Source of the DNA: Virgisporangium aurantiacum
GTDB lineage: Bacteria; Actinomycetota; Actinomycetes; Mycobacteriales; Micromonosporaceae
NCBI RefSeq assembly: GCF_016863635.1
Contig: NZ_BOPG01000003.1
Span: forward strand, 124,001 to 188,000
Direction of reading: 5' to 3'
Length of the DNA: 64,000 nucleotides
The notes beneath the pieces were generated by a model that did no database searches, was not told where the DNA came from, and saw nothing but the letters and a program-made list of their open reading frames with translations. Within the stretch, counting starts at the first letter, position 1. Every line of letters begins with the position of its first letter. The position numbers were made by a program, and so were the translations under genes. Positions 42,957 to 51,689 of the stretch are shown one piece after another.

Positions 42957-43616
42957 GTGACCCAGCAGACCAGCAGGCCGCGCCGGCCGGGAGATCGTGT
43001 ACCGAGCCGGGCCGAGAAGCGCAAGCAGTGGAAGGCCGAGGCCGCGCGGGCCGCCGCCGCCCGTAAACGCCGCAACGCCGTCTTCGGCGTCATCGGCAGC
43101 CTCGCCGTGGTGGCGCTGCTCGGCGCGCTGGTGTTCTGGGTGGTCAACCGGCCCGACGACGACAAGGGCACCGGCTCGGGCACGCAGGGGCCGAACGCGA
43201 GCACCGGTGCCGGCACCGGGTTCCCGCAGCTGCCCGCCGGCGCCGACCCGGCCCTCGCCACCAAGCCGACGGCCACCGGTGGCTGCACCGGCATCACCGA
43301 GCTCACGCCCACGACGCTGATCAAGGGCACCGGCCCGGCGGCGCAGGCGGGCCAGCAGATCACGGTCAACTACGTGGGCGTGTCCTGCACCTCCGGCCAG
43401 GAGTTCGACGCGTCCTGGAACCGGCAGCAGCCGTTCGACTTCCAGCTCGGCCAGGGCGGCGTCATCGAGGGATGGGACAAGGGCCTGGTCGGCGTCACCG
43501 TCGGCAGCCGGGTGCAGCTCGACATCCCGTCGAAGCTGGCCTACGGCGACGACGCGTCCGGCGGCCGGCCCACCGGCCCGCTGCGGTTCATCGTCGACGT
43601 GCTCAAGGTCGGCTGA
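42957..43616 (+). CDS. Membrane-anchored FKBP-type peptidyl-prolyl isomerase
   Basis: A 219-residue protein. A very basic N-terminus (RAEKRKQWKAEAARAAAARKRRN) precedes one transmembrane helix (about 41-62) and a Gly/Thr linker. Residues about 115-219 form an FKBP domain: GQQITVNYVGVSC, GQEFDASWNRQQPFDFQLGQGGVIEGWDKGLVGVTVGSRVQLDIPSKLAYGDDA and LRFIVDVLKV. It probably assists folding of exported proteins at the outer membrane face. The start is a GTG. Confidence 0.94.
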   Translation: MTQQTSRPRRPGDRVPSRAEKRKQWKAEAARAAAARKRRNAVFGVIGSLAVVALLGALVFWVVNRPDDDKGTGSGTQGPNASTGAGTGFPQLPAGADPALATKPTATGGCTGITELTPTTLIKGTGPAAQAGQQITVNYVGVSCTSGQEFDASWNRQQPFDFQLGQGGVIEGWDKGLVGVTVGSRVQLDIPSKLAYGDDASGGRPTGPLRFIVDVLKVG

Positions 43617-43619
43617 AGG

Positions 43620-45524
43620 CTAAAGGCTCGACAGCGCGGCGATCGGCGCGGTGCTCAGCGTCGAATAGCCGCGCAGTTCCTCGTCGTCGGCGACGGCGCG
43701 CCAGTCGCCGTAGAACGCCAGCCGCTCGTCGCCGCCGGCCGCGATGCTCAGCGGTCCGGCGAGCCGCGGCTCCGCGATCTCCGCGGCCACGATCGCGGCC
43801 CGCAGGGTCGCCGGCCCCACCCGGCCGGCGGCCAGCGGCGCCAGCACGGTCAGCAACAGTTCGGCGGCGAGGTCGGTCTCGCCGGTCAGCCGCCAGTCGG
43901 CGCGCGCCACGTCCACCCGCGACCCGGCACCGTTGACCGCCCGCGCGATCGCCCGGATGCGCCCGGCGTGCGCCGCGGCGAGCGGACCGAGGTCGGCGGC
44001 CAGCGGGAGGGCCACCACCGCGAGTTCGCCGTCGAGTGCCTCGCTCAGCACCCGTAACGCGGGTTCCGGGTCGTCGGTGACCCGCCAGTGCGCGCGGGCC
44101 GCCGCCACCCGCACCCGGCTGTTGCCGCGCTCGACCAGCCGGAACAGCCGGTGCCGGGCGCCCGCGGCGGCGGGTCCGATCGCGCCGAGGGCCGCGCACA
44201 CGTGCTCCGCCGCCTCGCTCTCCAGCAGCGGCAGCAGCCCGGGCACCGCCGGCGCCGCGTCGCGTCCCCAGGCCCGCAGCACCGCGGCGAGCGCCCGTTG
44301 CTGGTGGAAGGAGTCGGCGTCGGCCAGCGCCGAGTCGACCCGGGGCAGCAACCGGCCGGCCCAGCCGCGCAGCGGCGCCAGCACGTCGTACAGCCCGGGC
44401 GCGGTGAACAGGTACACGTGCCGCGGGTAGTACGCCTGCACCACGTCGAACACGGATGTGCCCATGAGGACCCGGTTGCGTAGCCGGGGGAGGCAGCGTT
44501 CGTCGCCCATCCGGGCCAGTCCCCACGCGGCGAGGTCGGCCACCCGCGTGGTCGGGTCGGTCAGCAGCGCGTCGAGCCGGTCGGCGTAGCGCTCGGGCTC
44601 CGTCGCGCCGGCCACCGCGACCAGGTGGCAGGCGGCCGACCGCACGCCCGGGTCGGGGTCGGTGAGCCGCTCGGCCACGATCGGCAGCAGCGGGCCGGCG
44701 GCCGACCGCCAGGTGCAGATCGCCGCGGCGGCGGCCCGGAGGGCGTCCTGGCCGGCGCCGCCACGTACCTGGAACAGCCGGGCGGCCACCGCGATGCGGG
44801 CCTCCCGGTCGGCGCCGAGTTCGCTGGCCAGCCAGTCGCACAGCCGGGTTCCGGGCAGCGGCACCGGGCCGGCGTCGGCCAGCGCCTCGACCACGGTCGG
44901 CAGCGCCCGCGCCCGACCGGCCCGGCGGGCCAGCAGCGCACCGGCGAGGCGCAGGGTCGGGTCGTCCCCGGTGCGCCGGCGCTGCAACCAGCGCCGGGCC
45001 CGGGGCCGTTCGTGGTCGAGGCCATCCCCGGGCGCGTCCAGGAGGTGCCCCACCGCAAGAACAAGGGCCAAGCGGACGGCGTGCGCCCGCTCTCCCGCGA
45101 ACCGCGCCCGGACCACCGGCACCACGTCACCCGCGCACCAGCTCAACTCGCCGAGTACCGCCGCGGCGGCCGCCCGCACGGCCGGATCGTCGTCGCCGAG
45201 CAGCCCGAGCAGCGCCGGCAGCGCGACCCGCAACGCCTCGCGGCAGCTCTCCGGGTACTCCTTCGGGTTGTTCTCCAGGTACGTGCCGGCGCTGCGGACC
45301 GCCAGCGCGATCGCCGCGAGCAGGTTCAGCACCTCGGTACGGGCGGCGACGCCGGGGGTGGCGGCGTGCTCGACGAGGGGTTTGATCAGGTCGGCCGATG
45401 CTGCCGTCAGCTCACCGGCCGGTAACACCCGGTAGTGGAGTTCGGCGAGCGAGGCGGGGTCGTGGAGCGGCCGGCCCGCGCGGGCAGACGGCCCCCGGAC
45501 CCCCTCGCGACCCCCCACGGACAT
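43620..45524 (-). CDS. HEAT-repeat protein
   Basis: A 634-residue alpha-solenoid with HEAT/Armadillo-type repeats across nearly the whole length, for example ALPALLGLLGDDDPAVRAAAAAVLGELSWC, IVAERLTDPDPGVRSAACHLVAVAG and VPGLLPLLESEAAEHVCAALGAIGPAA. Such proteins act as scaffolds; no enzyme domain is seen. The ATG at 45524 is 8 nt after TAGGCT on the minus strand, supporting a leaderless start and excluding a longer reading to 45596. The partner is unknown. Confidence 0.85.
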   Translation of the reverse strand: MSVGGREGVRGPSARAGRPLHDPASLAELHYRVLPAGELTAASADLIKPLVEHAATPGVAARTEVLNLLAAIALAVRSAGTYLENNPKEYPESCREALRVALPALLGLLGDDDPAVRAAAAAVLGELSWCAGDVVPVVRARFAGERAHAVRLALVLAVGHLLDAPGDGLDHERPRARRWLQRRRTGDDPTLRLAGALLARRAGRARALPTVVEALADAGPVPLPGTRLCDWLASELGADREARIAVAARLFQVRGGAGQDALRAAAAAICTWRSAAGPLLPIVAERLTDPDPGVRSAACHLVAVAGATEPERYADRLDALLTDPTTRVADLAAWGLARMGDERCLPRLRNRVLMGTSVFDVVQAYYPRHVYLFTAPGLYDVLAPLRGWAGRLLPRVDSALADADSFHQQRALAAVLRAWGRDAAPAVPGLLPLLESEAAEHVCAALGAIGPAAAGARHRLFRLVERGNSRVRVAAARAHWRVTDDPEPALRVLSEALDGELAVVALPLAADLGPLAAAHAGRIRAIARAVNGAGSRVDVARADWRLTGETDLAAELLLTVLAPLAAGRVGPATLRAAIVAAEIAEPRLAGPLSIAAGGDERLAFYGDWRAVADDEELRGYSTLSTAPIAALSSL

Positions 45525-45708
45525 GGTGGCGGAGCCTACTCCCGGCCCAGATCGGACGCCTAACGGCTGGCGTCTTTCAGACTCCGGGAGCCGCATTCAC
45601 CCACTCACTATCCGTAATCATGTCCACACATCGGCGTTCACGTGGAGACCGGAGTGGTTAGACGCCCCACCTCCTGGGAAGAAGTTACCCGCGGCGGAAG
45701 GAGCGACG
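45525..45708. other. Divergent promoter region, HEAT protein and holin operon
   Basis: About 180 bp with no gene. On the minus strand TAGGCT (45538-45533) is a good -10 box for the HEAT-repeat gene. The plus-strand ribosome site GGAAGGAG (45695-45703) precedes the holin-family gene. Confidence 0.5.
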
Positions 45709-46134
45709 ATGACGCACACGGTGCACGAGACAGATACGTCCCAGAAGTCCACGGCAGAACTGGTGAAGACCGCGTCCGAGCAGATCCAGCGGCTGGTCCG
45801 CGACGAGTTGAAGCTCGCACAGGCGGAACTCACCCGAAAGGGCAAGCACGCCGGGATCGGCGCCGGCCTGTTCGGTGCGGGTGGACTGATCGCGCTGTAC
45901 GGGGTCGCCGCCCTGCTCACCGCCGTCGTCCTGCTCCTCGCCTACGTGATGCCGGCCTGGGTGGCCGCCGTGATCGTCGGCGTGCTGCTGCTCGGCGTCG
46001 CCGGTGTGCTGGCGCTGGTCGGCAAGAAGCAGGTGCAGCAGGCGACGCCGGCCGCACCCGAGGAGACCGTCGACAACGTGAAGGCCGACGTGGCGGCGGT
46101 CCGCGAAGCGGCGAAGGAAGGGATGCACCGATGA
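45709..46134 (+). CDS. Phage-holin-family (DUF1469) membrane protein
   Basis: A 141-residue protein. An amphipathic N-terminal helix (TAELVKTASEQIQRLVRDELKLAQAELTRKGKHAGIGAGLFGAGG) is followed by two transmembrane helices (about 50-72 and 78-102) and a soluble tail. This is the Actinobacteriophage holin III/DUF1469 pattern found in cellular, not phage, genes. It has a strong GGAAGGAG ribosome site and is the first gene of a coupled trio with DUF3618 and DUF4235. These trios are thought to act at the envelope under stress. Confidence 0.92.
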   Translation: MTHTVHETDTSQKSTAELVKTASEQIQRLVRDELKLAQAELTRKGKHAGIGAGLFGAGGLIALYGVAALLTAVVLLLAYVMPAWVAAVIVGVLLLGVAGVLALVGKKQVQQATPAAPEETVDNVKADVAAVREAAKEGMHR

Positions 46135-46577
46135 CCTCCGACGACGCCAAGGTGGCGGCGCTGCGCAGCGGGATCGAGCAGACCCGGGCCGAACTCGGCG
46201 AGACCGTCGAGGCGCTGGCCGCGAAGACCGACGTCAAGGCCCGCGCGCAGGAGAAGGTCGCCGACGTGAAGACGCGCGCCGCCGACGCCGCGACCGAGGC
46301 CAAGGACAAGGCGAAAGACAAGGCCCAGCAGGTCGCCGCGTCCAGCAAAGAGGTGGCGCAGGATCTCCGCACCGAACCGGCCGCCACGACGAAGCGCGCC
46401 GCCGTCCGCGTGCGTACCTCCGTGCAGGAGAAGCCGAAGCAGTGGGCCGCCGCGGCGGCCGCCATACTGGCGTTCGCCGCTCTGGTGGTGCGCAAGCGCC
46501 GTCGCGCCGCCGCCAAGCGGGTCACCCCCCAGCGCCTACGCGACGACTGGCGCCGCGAATGGAAGGAGAACCGGTGA
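46131..46577 (+). CDS. DUF3618 protein
   Basis: A 148-residue protein with the DUF3618 start LRSGIEQTRAELGETVEALAAKTDVKARAQEKVADVKTR, a long Ala/Lys-rich amphipathic helix like a late-embryogenesis-abundant stretch, and one transmembrane helix (about 104-122) followed by a basic tail. It overlaps the holin-family gene by 4 bp (ATGA). The function is unknown; association with membrane stress is inferred from the operon. Confidence 0.92.
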   Translation: MTSDDAKVAALRSGIEQTRAELGETVEALAAKTDVKARAQEKVADVKTRAADAATEAKDKAKDKAQQVAASSKEVAQDLRTEPAATTKRAAVRVRTSVQEKPKQWAAAAAAILAFAALVVRKRRRAAAKRVTPQRLRDDWRREWKENR

Positions 46578-46837
46578 ACAAGCTGGTCTACAAGCCGGTC
46601 TCGCTGGCCCTCAGCATCACGGCGGGTGCCGTGTCAGGCCTGGTGTTCAAGCAGGTCTGGAAGCTGGTGTCGAACGAGGACGAGGCCCCCAAGGCCACCT
46701 CCCGCGACTACGGCTGGGGCGAGATTCTGGCGGCCGCCGCGCTGCAGGGCGCGATATTTGCTGTGGTGAAGGCCGCAATCGATCGTGGTGGGGCCCATGG
46801 AGTACGTAAGCTGACTGGTGAGTGGCCGGGCGACTAG
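46574..46837 (+). CDS. DUF4235 small membrane protein
   Basis: An 87-residue protein with two helices and the DUF4235 pattern: KPVSLALSITAGAVSGLVFKQVWKLV, then WGEILAAAALQGAIFAVVKAAIDRGGAHGVRKLTGEWPG. The GTG start follows an AAGGAG ribosome site and overlaps the DUF3618 stop region by 4 bp. It closes the three-gene operon. Confidence 0.92.
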   Translation: MNKLVYKPVSLALSITAGAVSGLVFKQVWKLVSNEDEAPKATSRDYGWGEILAAAALQGAIFAVVKAAIDRGGAHGVRKLTGEWPGD

Positions 46838-46890
46838 TTCGCAGCTAGTACAGTCGGTTACGCAAAGCTTTACGCGGGTGGTGATGGGGT

Positions 46891-46978
46891 GCGGCGCCGG
46901 GTCCTGGGTGGGGACCCGGCGCCGCCGTCGTCCGGAGGCCGCTGGGCTCGCAGAAAGCGCGAGCCCAGCGGCCTCCGG
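46891..46978. terminator. Tandem stem-loops after the DUF4235 operon
   Basis: The first stem pairs 46891-46904 with 46912-46925 (14 bp, loop 7 nt). The second pairs 46932-46950 with 46960-46978 (19 bp, perfect, loop 9 nt). Neither has a T-run, as is common for actinobacterial terminators, and both would work in either direction. Confidence 0.75.
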
Positions 46979-47099
46979 CATGTTTGTCGGGGGGCCCGAG
47001 CCCCCCGAACCCCCCACGCCGGGGGCGGACGGCCCCCGGACCCCCGCACCCCGCGCCTCCTCATGTCCCCGCGCGTCCAGGGCTCCTGTTCGTCGGCGT

Positions 47100-47171
47100 C
47101 GATCTTGCAGTTGTGGTGCCAGATAACGACTTAGTTGCCCTGTTTTGATGGGCACCAGAACTGCAAGATCG
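47100..47171. repeat. Dispersed inverted repeat, copy 2
   Basis: Arms of 21 bp (47100-47120 and 47151-47171, beginning CGATCTTGCAGTTGTGG) pair with one mismatch around a 30-nt centre. It is the same element as at 1059-1128, in the opposite orientation, and again sits between convergent genes. Confidence 0.8.
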
Positions 47172-47327
47172 ACACCGAAGGGCAGCTTGAGTGGCTGGGC
47201 ATTGGTGGGCAGTGCACCTCCGCCGCACCCGCGGGGCGCCGACGTGGCAACGGGATACGGGCAACCTATTGGTACGGCGCCGCCCGCGATTCCCCCCGGG
47301 ATGACCGGGCGGGCGGCGCCGTCCCCC

Positions 47328-48710
47328 CTAGCGCAACAGGTCCTGCGCGCCGTCGCGGACGCGGGCGTAGGCCGCGCGCACCGACGGTGTCGACTCGCCC
47401 GCAATCTCCACTGCGGCCACCGGCCATTCCGGTGGTTCGGCGCCGCCGCGCAGGGCCCAGGCGGCCTGCCGGGCCGCGCCCAGGGCAACGTACTCGGCCG
47501 GGTCCGGGACGCTCACCGGCGCGCCGAACAGGGCCGGTGCCACCGCGCGGACCGCCTCCGACGCGGCCGCCCCGCCGATGAGCAGCACCCGGTTCACGGG
47601 CATCCCCTGTGCCGTCAACGCGTCCAGGGCGTCGGCCAGGCCGCCCAGCATTCCCTCGACCGCGGCGCGGGCCAGGTTGGCCGGCGTCGCGTTGGCGCGG
47701 GTGAGGCCGGCGAGCAGGCCGCGGGCGTCGGGCAGGTTCGGGGTGCGTTCGCCGTCGAGGTAGGGCAGGAGGGTCAGGCCGTCGGCGCCCGGGGCGGCGG
47801 AGAGGGCCAACGAGTCCAGTTCGGCCAGCGACACGCCGAGCAGACCCGCCACCGTCGACAGCACCCGGGCGGCGTTCAGCGTGCACACCAACGGTAGGTG
47901 GCGGCCGGTGGCGTCGGCGAAGCCGGCCACGGCGCCGCTGGCGTCGGCGGACGCCACCTCGCTGACGCCGAACGCCGTCCCCGAGGTTCCCAGGGATACC
48001 ACCACGTCACCCGGACGCAGGCCCAGCCCGAGCGCGGCGGCCATGTTGTCGCCCGTCCCCGCGGAGATGACCGCGCCGGACGACGTCTCACCGACCACCG
48101 ACGACGGCGAAGCCACCCGGGGCAGCTCCAGGTCGCGGCCGAACGCGAGTTTCAGGATGTCGGTGCGGTAGGAGCCGGTGGCGGCGGAGAAGTAGCCGGT
48201 GCCCGAGGCGTCGCCCCGGTCGGTCGTGTAGGCGGAGCGACCGCCCAGCCGCCAGGTGAGCCAGTCGTGCGGCAGCAGCACCGCCTCGGCGCGCGCGGCC
48301 AGTTCGGGCTCGGCGCGGGCGAACCAGCGCAGCTTCGTCACCGTAAAACTCGCGACCGGAACCGAACCGACCGCCTCGACCCATGCCCGTGGGCCGCCGA
48401 GCTCGGTGACGAGCTCGGCGGCCGCGGGCGCGGACCTGGTGTCGTTCCAGAGCAGCGCCGGGCGCACCACCTCGCCCGCCGCGTCCAGACACACCATTCC
48501 GTGCTGCTGCCCGCCGACGCCGATCGCCCCGACGCCGTCGAGCAGCCCGGCCGATGCCTCCTCGAACGCTGCCCACCACAGCGCCGGATCGGCTTCGGTC
48601 GAGTCGAGGTGTGCGGCGCGGCCTTCCCGGACCACCATTCCGGTGTCCGCGTCGCACACCACGACCTTGGTCGACTGGGTCGACGAGTCAACGCCAGCCA
48701 CCAGTGCCAT
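47328..48710 (-). CDS. xylB: Xylulokinase
   Basis: A 460-residue FGGY-family kinase that phosphorylates D-xylulose to xylulose 5-phosphate. It has the phosphate-1 motif [30 protein letters not shown], the LLWNDTRS block, [25 protein letters not shown] and [11 protein letters not shown]. The gene begins 1 bp after the xylA stop, so it is cotranscribed. The short C-terminal region is normal for actinobacterial XylB. Confidence 0.95.
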   Translation of the reverse strand: MALVAGVDSSTQSTKVVVCDADTGMVVREGRAAHLDSTEADPALWWAAFEEASAGLLDGVGAIGVGGQQHGMVCLDAAGEVVRPALLWNDTRSAPAAAELVTELGGPRAWVEAVGSVPVASFTVTKLRWFARAEPELAARAEAVLLPHDWLTWRLGGRSAYTTDRGDASGTGYFSAATGSYRTDILKLAFGRDLELPRVASPSSVVGETSSGAVISAGTGDNMAAALGLGLRPGDVVVSLGTSGTAFGVSEVASADASGAVAGFADATGRHLPLVCTLNAARVLSTVAGLLGVSLAELDSLALSAAPGADGLTLLPYLDGERTPNLPDARGLLAGLTRANATPANLARAAVEGMLGGLADALDALTAQGMPVNRVLLIGGAAASEAVRAVAPALFGAPVSVPDPAEYVALGAARQAAWALRGGAEPPEWPVAAVEIAGESTPSVRAAYARVRDGAQDLLR

Positions 48711-48711
48711 G

Positions 48712-49869
48712 TCAGCGCACCCCTAGGAGGTGCTCCATCGCCAGTTGATCGAGCCGCTCGAAGGCCATCCCCTTGCGGGCCAGGCCTTCCACATCCACCG
48801 ACTCGGCACGCAGGTCGGCCAGCGTCTCCCCCGGCGCCAGCGTGGGCTCCGACAGTTCCGGCACGCGGGCAAGAGCCAGCGCCTCGGTGACTTCCGGATC
48901 CGCGCGGAAGGCGTCCACCTTCGCCTTGAGGATCAGGTAGTTCCGCATGCACGCCTTCGCGGTCTCCCACACGCCGTCGATGTCCTCGGTGCGCGGCGGC
49001 TTGTAGTCGAAATGCCGCGGGCCGGCGTAGCCGCCGGTCTCCAGCGCGTCGACGGTCCAGAACGCCCCGCGTAGGTTGCCGGCGCCGAACCGGAGGTCCT
49101 GGTCGAAGCGCGGACCGTGCTGGCCGTTCAGGTCGATGTGGTAGAGCTTGCCGTGCCACATGGCCTGCGCGATGCCGTGGGCGAAGTTCAGCCCGGCCAT
49201 CTCCTCGTGCCCGATCTCGGGGTTCAGCCCCACCCGGTCGGGTTCGTCCAGCGACGAGATGAACGCCAGCGCGTGCCCGATCGTCGGCAGCAGGATGTCG
49301 CCGCGCGGCTCGTTGGGCTTGGGCTCCAGCGCGAACCGGATGTCGTAGCCCTGCTCCCGCACGTACTGGCAAAGCACGTCGACGGCTTCCTTGTACCGGT
49401 CGAGCGCCGCCGCGACGTCCTTGGAGGCGCCCGACTCGGCGCCTTCCCGGCCGCCCCACATCACGTACGTCGGCGCGCCGAGTTCGGCGGCCAGATCCAG
49501 GTTCCGGGCGACCTTGGCGATCGCGAACCGGCGCACCGCGCGGTCGTTGGCGGTGAACCCGCCGTCCTTGAAGATCGGGTGCGAGAACAGGTTCGTGGTG
49601 GCCGTGGTGACCACGACGCCGGTGGCGCTCAGCGCCTCCTTGAACCGCGCGATCAGCTTGTCGCGCTCGCCGTCGCTGGTGCCGAACGGGATGACGTCCT
49701 CGTCGTGGAAGTTCACCCCGTGCGCGCCGAGTTCGGCCAGCTTGTGCACGGCCTCCACCGGGTCGAGCGGCGGCCGGGTCGCGGAACCGAACACGTCTTG
49801 GGCACCCCACCCGACGGTCCACAACCCGAAGGAGAACCGGTCGGCGGGGGTGGGCGTGTAGTCGCTCAT
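48712..49869 (-). CDS. xylA: Xylose isomerase
   Basis: A 385-residue class I (short, actinobacterial) xylose isomerase converting D-xylose to D-xylulose. It contains [16 protein letters not shown] (catalytic His), [22 protein letters not shown] (metal-binding Glu) and the [14 protein letters not shown] and HIDLNGQ metal-ligand segments. The ATG at 49869 has a GAAAGG site and the family's normal N-terminus ([21 protein letters not shown]). An operator-like palindrome lies in the gap to the ROK gene. Confidence 0.97.
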   Translation of the reverse strand: MSDYTPTPADRFSFGLWTVGWGAQDVFGSATRPPLDPVEAVHKLAELGAHGVNFHDEDVIPFGTSDGERDKLIARFKEALSATGVVVTTATTNLFSHPIFKDGGFTANDRAVRRFAIAKVARNLDLAAELGAPTYVMWGGREGAESGASKDVAAALDRYKEAVDVLCQYVREQGYDIRFALEPKPNEPRGDILLPTIGHALAFISSLDEPDRVGLNPEIGHEEMAGLNFAHGIAQAMWHGKLYHIDLNGQHGPRFDQDLRFGAGNLRGAFWTVDALETGGYAGPRHFDYKPPRTEDIDGVWETAKACMRNYLILKAKVDAFRADPEVTEALALARVPELSEPTLAPGETLADLRAESVDVEGLARKGMAFERLDQLAMEHLLGVR

Positions 49870-49932
49870 GCGGGGGCCTTTCACAACACGGTGGCGGAAC
49901 CGGATGCGAGCACCTTACGCCCGGGAGGGGGG

Positions 49933-49953
49933 TTAGTTCAAGCTCCTGATTAA
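49933..49953. promoter_or_regulatory. Candidate ROK/XylR operator before xylA
   Basis: An imperfect 21-bp inverted repeat (TTAGTTCAAG facing CCTGATTAA) overlaps the stop codon of the ROK gene and lies 64 bp before the xylA start. Its position between the regulator and its likely targets supports an operator role. Confidence 0.55.
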
Positions 49954-51152
49954 GCTCGGAACACCACGCGGTAGTAGGTCTCCGACTGCTGCAACGCGAG
50001 CAGCACCGCGCCGCGCACCTCGGCGTCGGGCCCCAGCGCCGACACCCTGATCTCCGTTCCCGCAGGCCCCAGCGTGAACTCCGTCGACGTCTCGGTCATG
50101 TGCGGCAGGAGCAGGTCGGCGATCGCGGCCAACCCGCCGCCGAACACCAGCACCGCGGGGTTGTACGCGTTGACCACCCAGGAGGCGGCCAGCCCCAGGT
50201 TGCGTCCCACCTCGGCGACGGCCCCGGCCGCGACGGCGTCACCGCCACGCGCGGCCGCGGCCACATCGGTCGCCTCAAAAAGATCATCCAGGACGCTGTG
50301 CGCACCGCCCTCGATGGCCCGTCGCGCGAACCGCACGAGCGCCGGACCCGACGCGACCGTCTCCAGGCACCCGACGTTGCCGCACTTGCACGGCTCGGTG
50401 CCGCCCGGAACGCGGCAGTGGCCGATCTCGCCGGCGGTGCCGCCGGTGCCGTGCAGCACCCGGCCGCCGGAGAGCACCCCGGCCGACAGCCCGGTGCCCG
50501 CGTACAGCAGGGCCAGGTCGTCGACCCGCCCGCCGACCCCCTCCAGGTTCTCGGCGACGGCCGCCGCCTGCCCCGCGTTGTGGACGTGCACCGGCGCGTC
50601 GAGTTCGGCGGTGAGCAGCTCGGCGACGGGCACGTCGCGCCAGCCGAGGTTCGGGGCGAGCAGGCACACGCCGCGGTGGAAGTCCGTCAGTCCCGGAAGC
50701 ACCGCACCGACGGCCGCGAGTTCCGCTCCCGCCGGGAGCACCGCGCGGGCCTTCTCCGCGATCACCGTGAGCGAGTCGCCGGCCGGACCGGACGGGGTGT
50801 CGAACTGACGCCGGGCCGACTCGGCGCCGCTGCCGTCGGCCACCGCCACGGTGGTGCGCCGGGCGCCGATGTGCACGCCGAGCACCAGCTGCGAGGACGC
50901 GTTGTACTCCAGCATGATCGGCGGACGCCCGCCGCTGGTGGCGGTGGTGCCGGTGCCCACCTCGCGCACCAGCCCGTCGGCGATGAGCTCGTCGACGATC
51001 GCCGACACGGTCGGCTTGGCCAGCGTGGTGGCCCGGGCGATGCTCGCCCGTGACACCCGGCCGCCTTCTTTGACCACCGCCAGCACGAGCGACCGGTTGA
51101 CCTCGCGCATCACGTTGTGATCCGCCCCGCGGCGAGGCTCCGGATTGCCCAT
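49950..51152 (-). CDS. xylR: ROK-family transcriptional repressor of xylose genes
   Basis: A 400-residue ROK repressor. A MarR-like winged helix (about 12-75: NRSLVLAVVKEGGRVSRASIARATTLAKPTVSAIVDELIADGLVRE) precedes the sugar-kinase-like ROK domain with LVLGVHIGARRTTVAV, LLYAGTGLSAGV and the zinc signature GHCRVPGGTEPCKCGNVGCLE. It precedes xylA-xylB on the same strand and is the probable xylose-responsive repressor; a broader role in sugar control is possible. A -10 box TAGTTT lies 6 nt before the ATG. Confidence 0.9.
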   Translation of the reverse strand: MGNPEPRRGADHNVMREVNRSLVLAVVKEGGRVSRASIARATTLAKPTVSAIVDELIADGLVREVGTGTTATSGGRPPIMLEYNASSQLVLGVHIGARRTTVAVADGSGAESARRQFDTPSGPAGDSLTVIAEKARAVLPAGAELAAVGAVLPGLTDFHRGVCLLAPNLGWRDVPVAELLTAELDAPVHVHNAGQAAAVAENLEGVGGRVDDLALLYAGTGLSAGVLSGGRVLHGTGGTAGEIGHCRVPGGTEPCKCGNVGCLETVASGPALVRFARRAIEGGAHSVLDDLFEATDVAAAARGGDAVAAGAVAEVGRNLGLAASWVVNAYNPAVLVFGGGLAAIADLLLPHMTETSTEFTLGPAGTEIRVSALGPDAEVRGAVLLALQQSETYYRVVFRA

Positions 51153-51232
51153 CGGGTAAAACTACCGCGCCGATCATTCACGCAGGAGACACCCGTATGC
51201 TGCGATGGGCGGGCTTTTGGAGGCAGGGCAGA

Positions 51233-51688
51233 GTGCATATCTCGGCGCGTAGCGACTATGCGGTACGGGCGGCGCTGGGTTTGGCGTCCAAATATCCGGC
51301 CACCGTGTCCAGCGCCACTCTCGCGACGGAGCAGGATCTTCCCCGCAAGTTCCTCGAAGCGATCCTGGCCGATCTGCGGCGGGCCGGGCTGGTCCGCGGC
51401 CAGCGCGGCGTCGAGGGCGGCTACGTGCTCACCCGCGCGCCCGACGAGGTCACCATCGGCGAGGTGCTGCGCGCGGTCGACGGCCCGCTGGCCGAGGTGC
51501 GCGGCCGCCGCCCGGAGGAGACGAGCTACGAGGGCACGGCCGAGCACCTACAGCAGTTGTGGGTCGCGGTGCGGGCCGCCGTCCGCAACGTCCTCGACGA
51601 GGTGTCGCTCGACGACATCGTCCGGGGCCGGCTGCCCGGCCACATCCGCCGCCTGATCACGGCGCCGGACGCCTGGCAGCCCCGTTAG
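51233..51688 (+). CDS. Rrf2-family transcriptional regulator without cysteines
   Basis: A 151-residue Rrf2 regulator: VHISARSDYAVRAALGLASKYPATVSSATLATEQDLPRKFLEAILADLRRAGLVRGQRGVEGGYVLTRAPDEVTIGEVLRAVDGPLAEVRG. The family's three-Cys cluster used for Fe-S binding is absent; the whole protein has no Cys, so it resembles the CymR-like, cluster-free branch. The GTG start has a GGAGG site 9 nt upstream. Targets are unknown. It is divergent from the ROK gene. Confidence 0.9.
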   Translation: MHISARSDYAVRAALGLASKYPATVSSATLATEQDLPRKFLEAILADLRRAGLVRGQRGVEGGYVLTRAPDEVTIGEVLRAVDGPLAEVRGRRPEETSYEGTAEHLQQLWVAVRAAVRNVLDEVSLDDIVRGRLPGHIRRLITAPDAWQPR

Positions 51689-51689
51689 C

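Larger units (their letters stand above)
46838..47327. other. Gene-free convergent intergenic region
   Basis: This 490-bp stretch between the 3' ends of the DUF4235 and xylB genes holds no gene. It contains two long stem-loops (46891-46978), a run of short GC-only repeats up to about 47060 and the second copy of the dispersed inverted repeat (47100-47171). It reads as a stacked transcription barrier. Confidence 0.75.

Noticed and set aside
45487..47045. Shared 18-bp GC-only word GACGGCCCCCGGACCCCC
   Set aside because: Found at 45487 and 47028, but it is low-complexity and typical of actinobacterial intergenic GC runs; not enough to call a repeat family.
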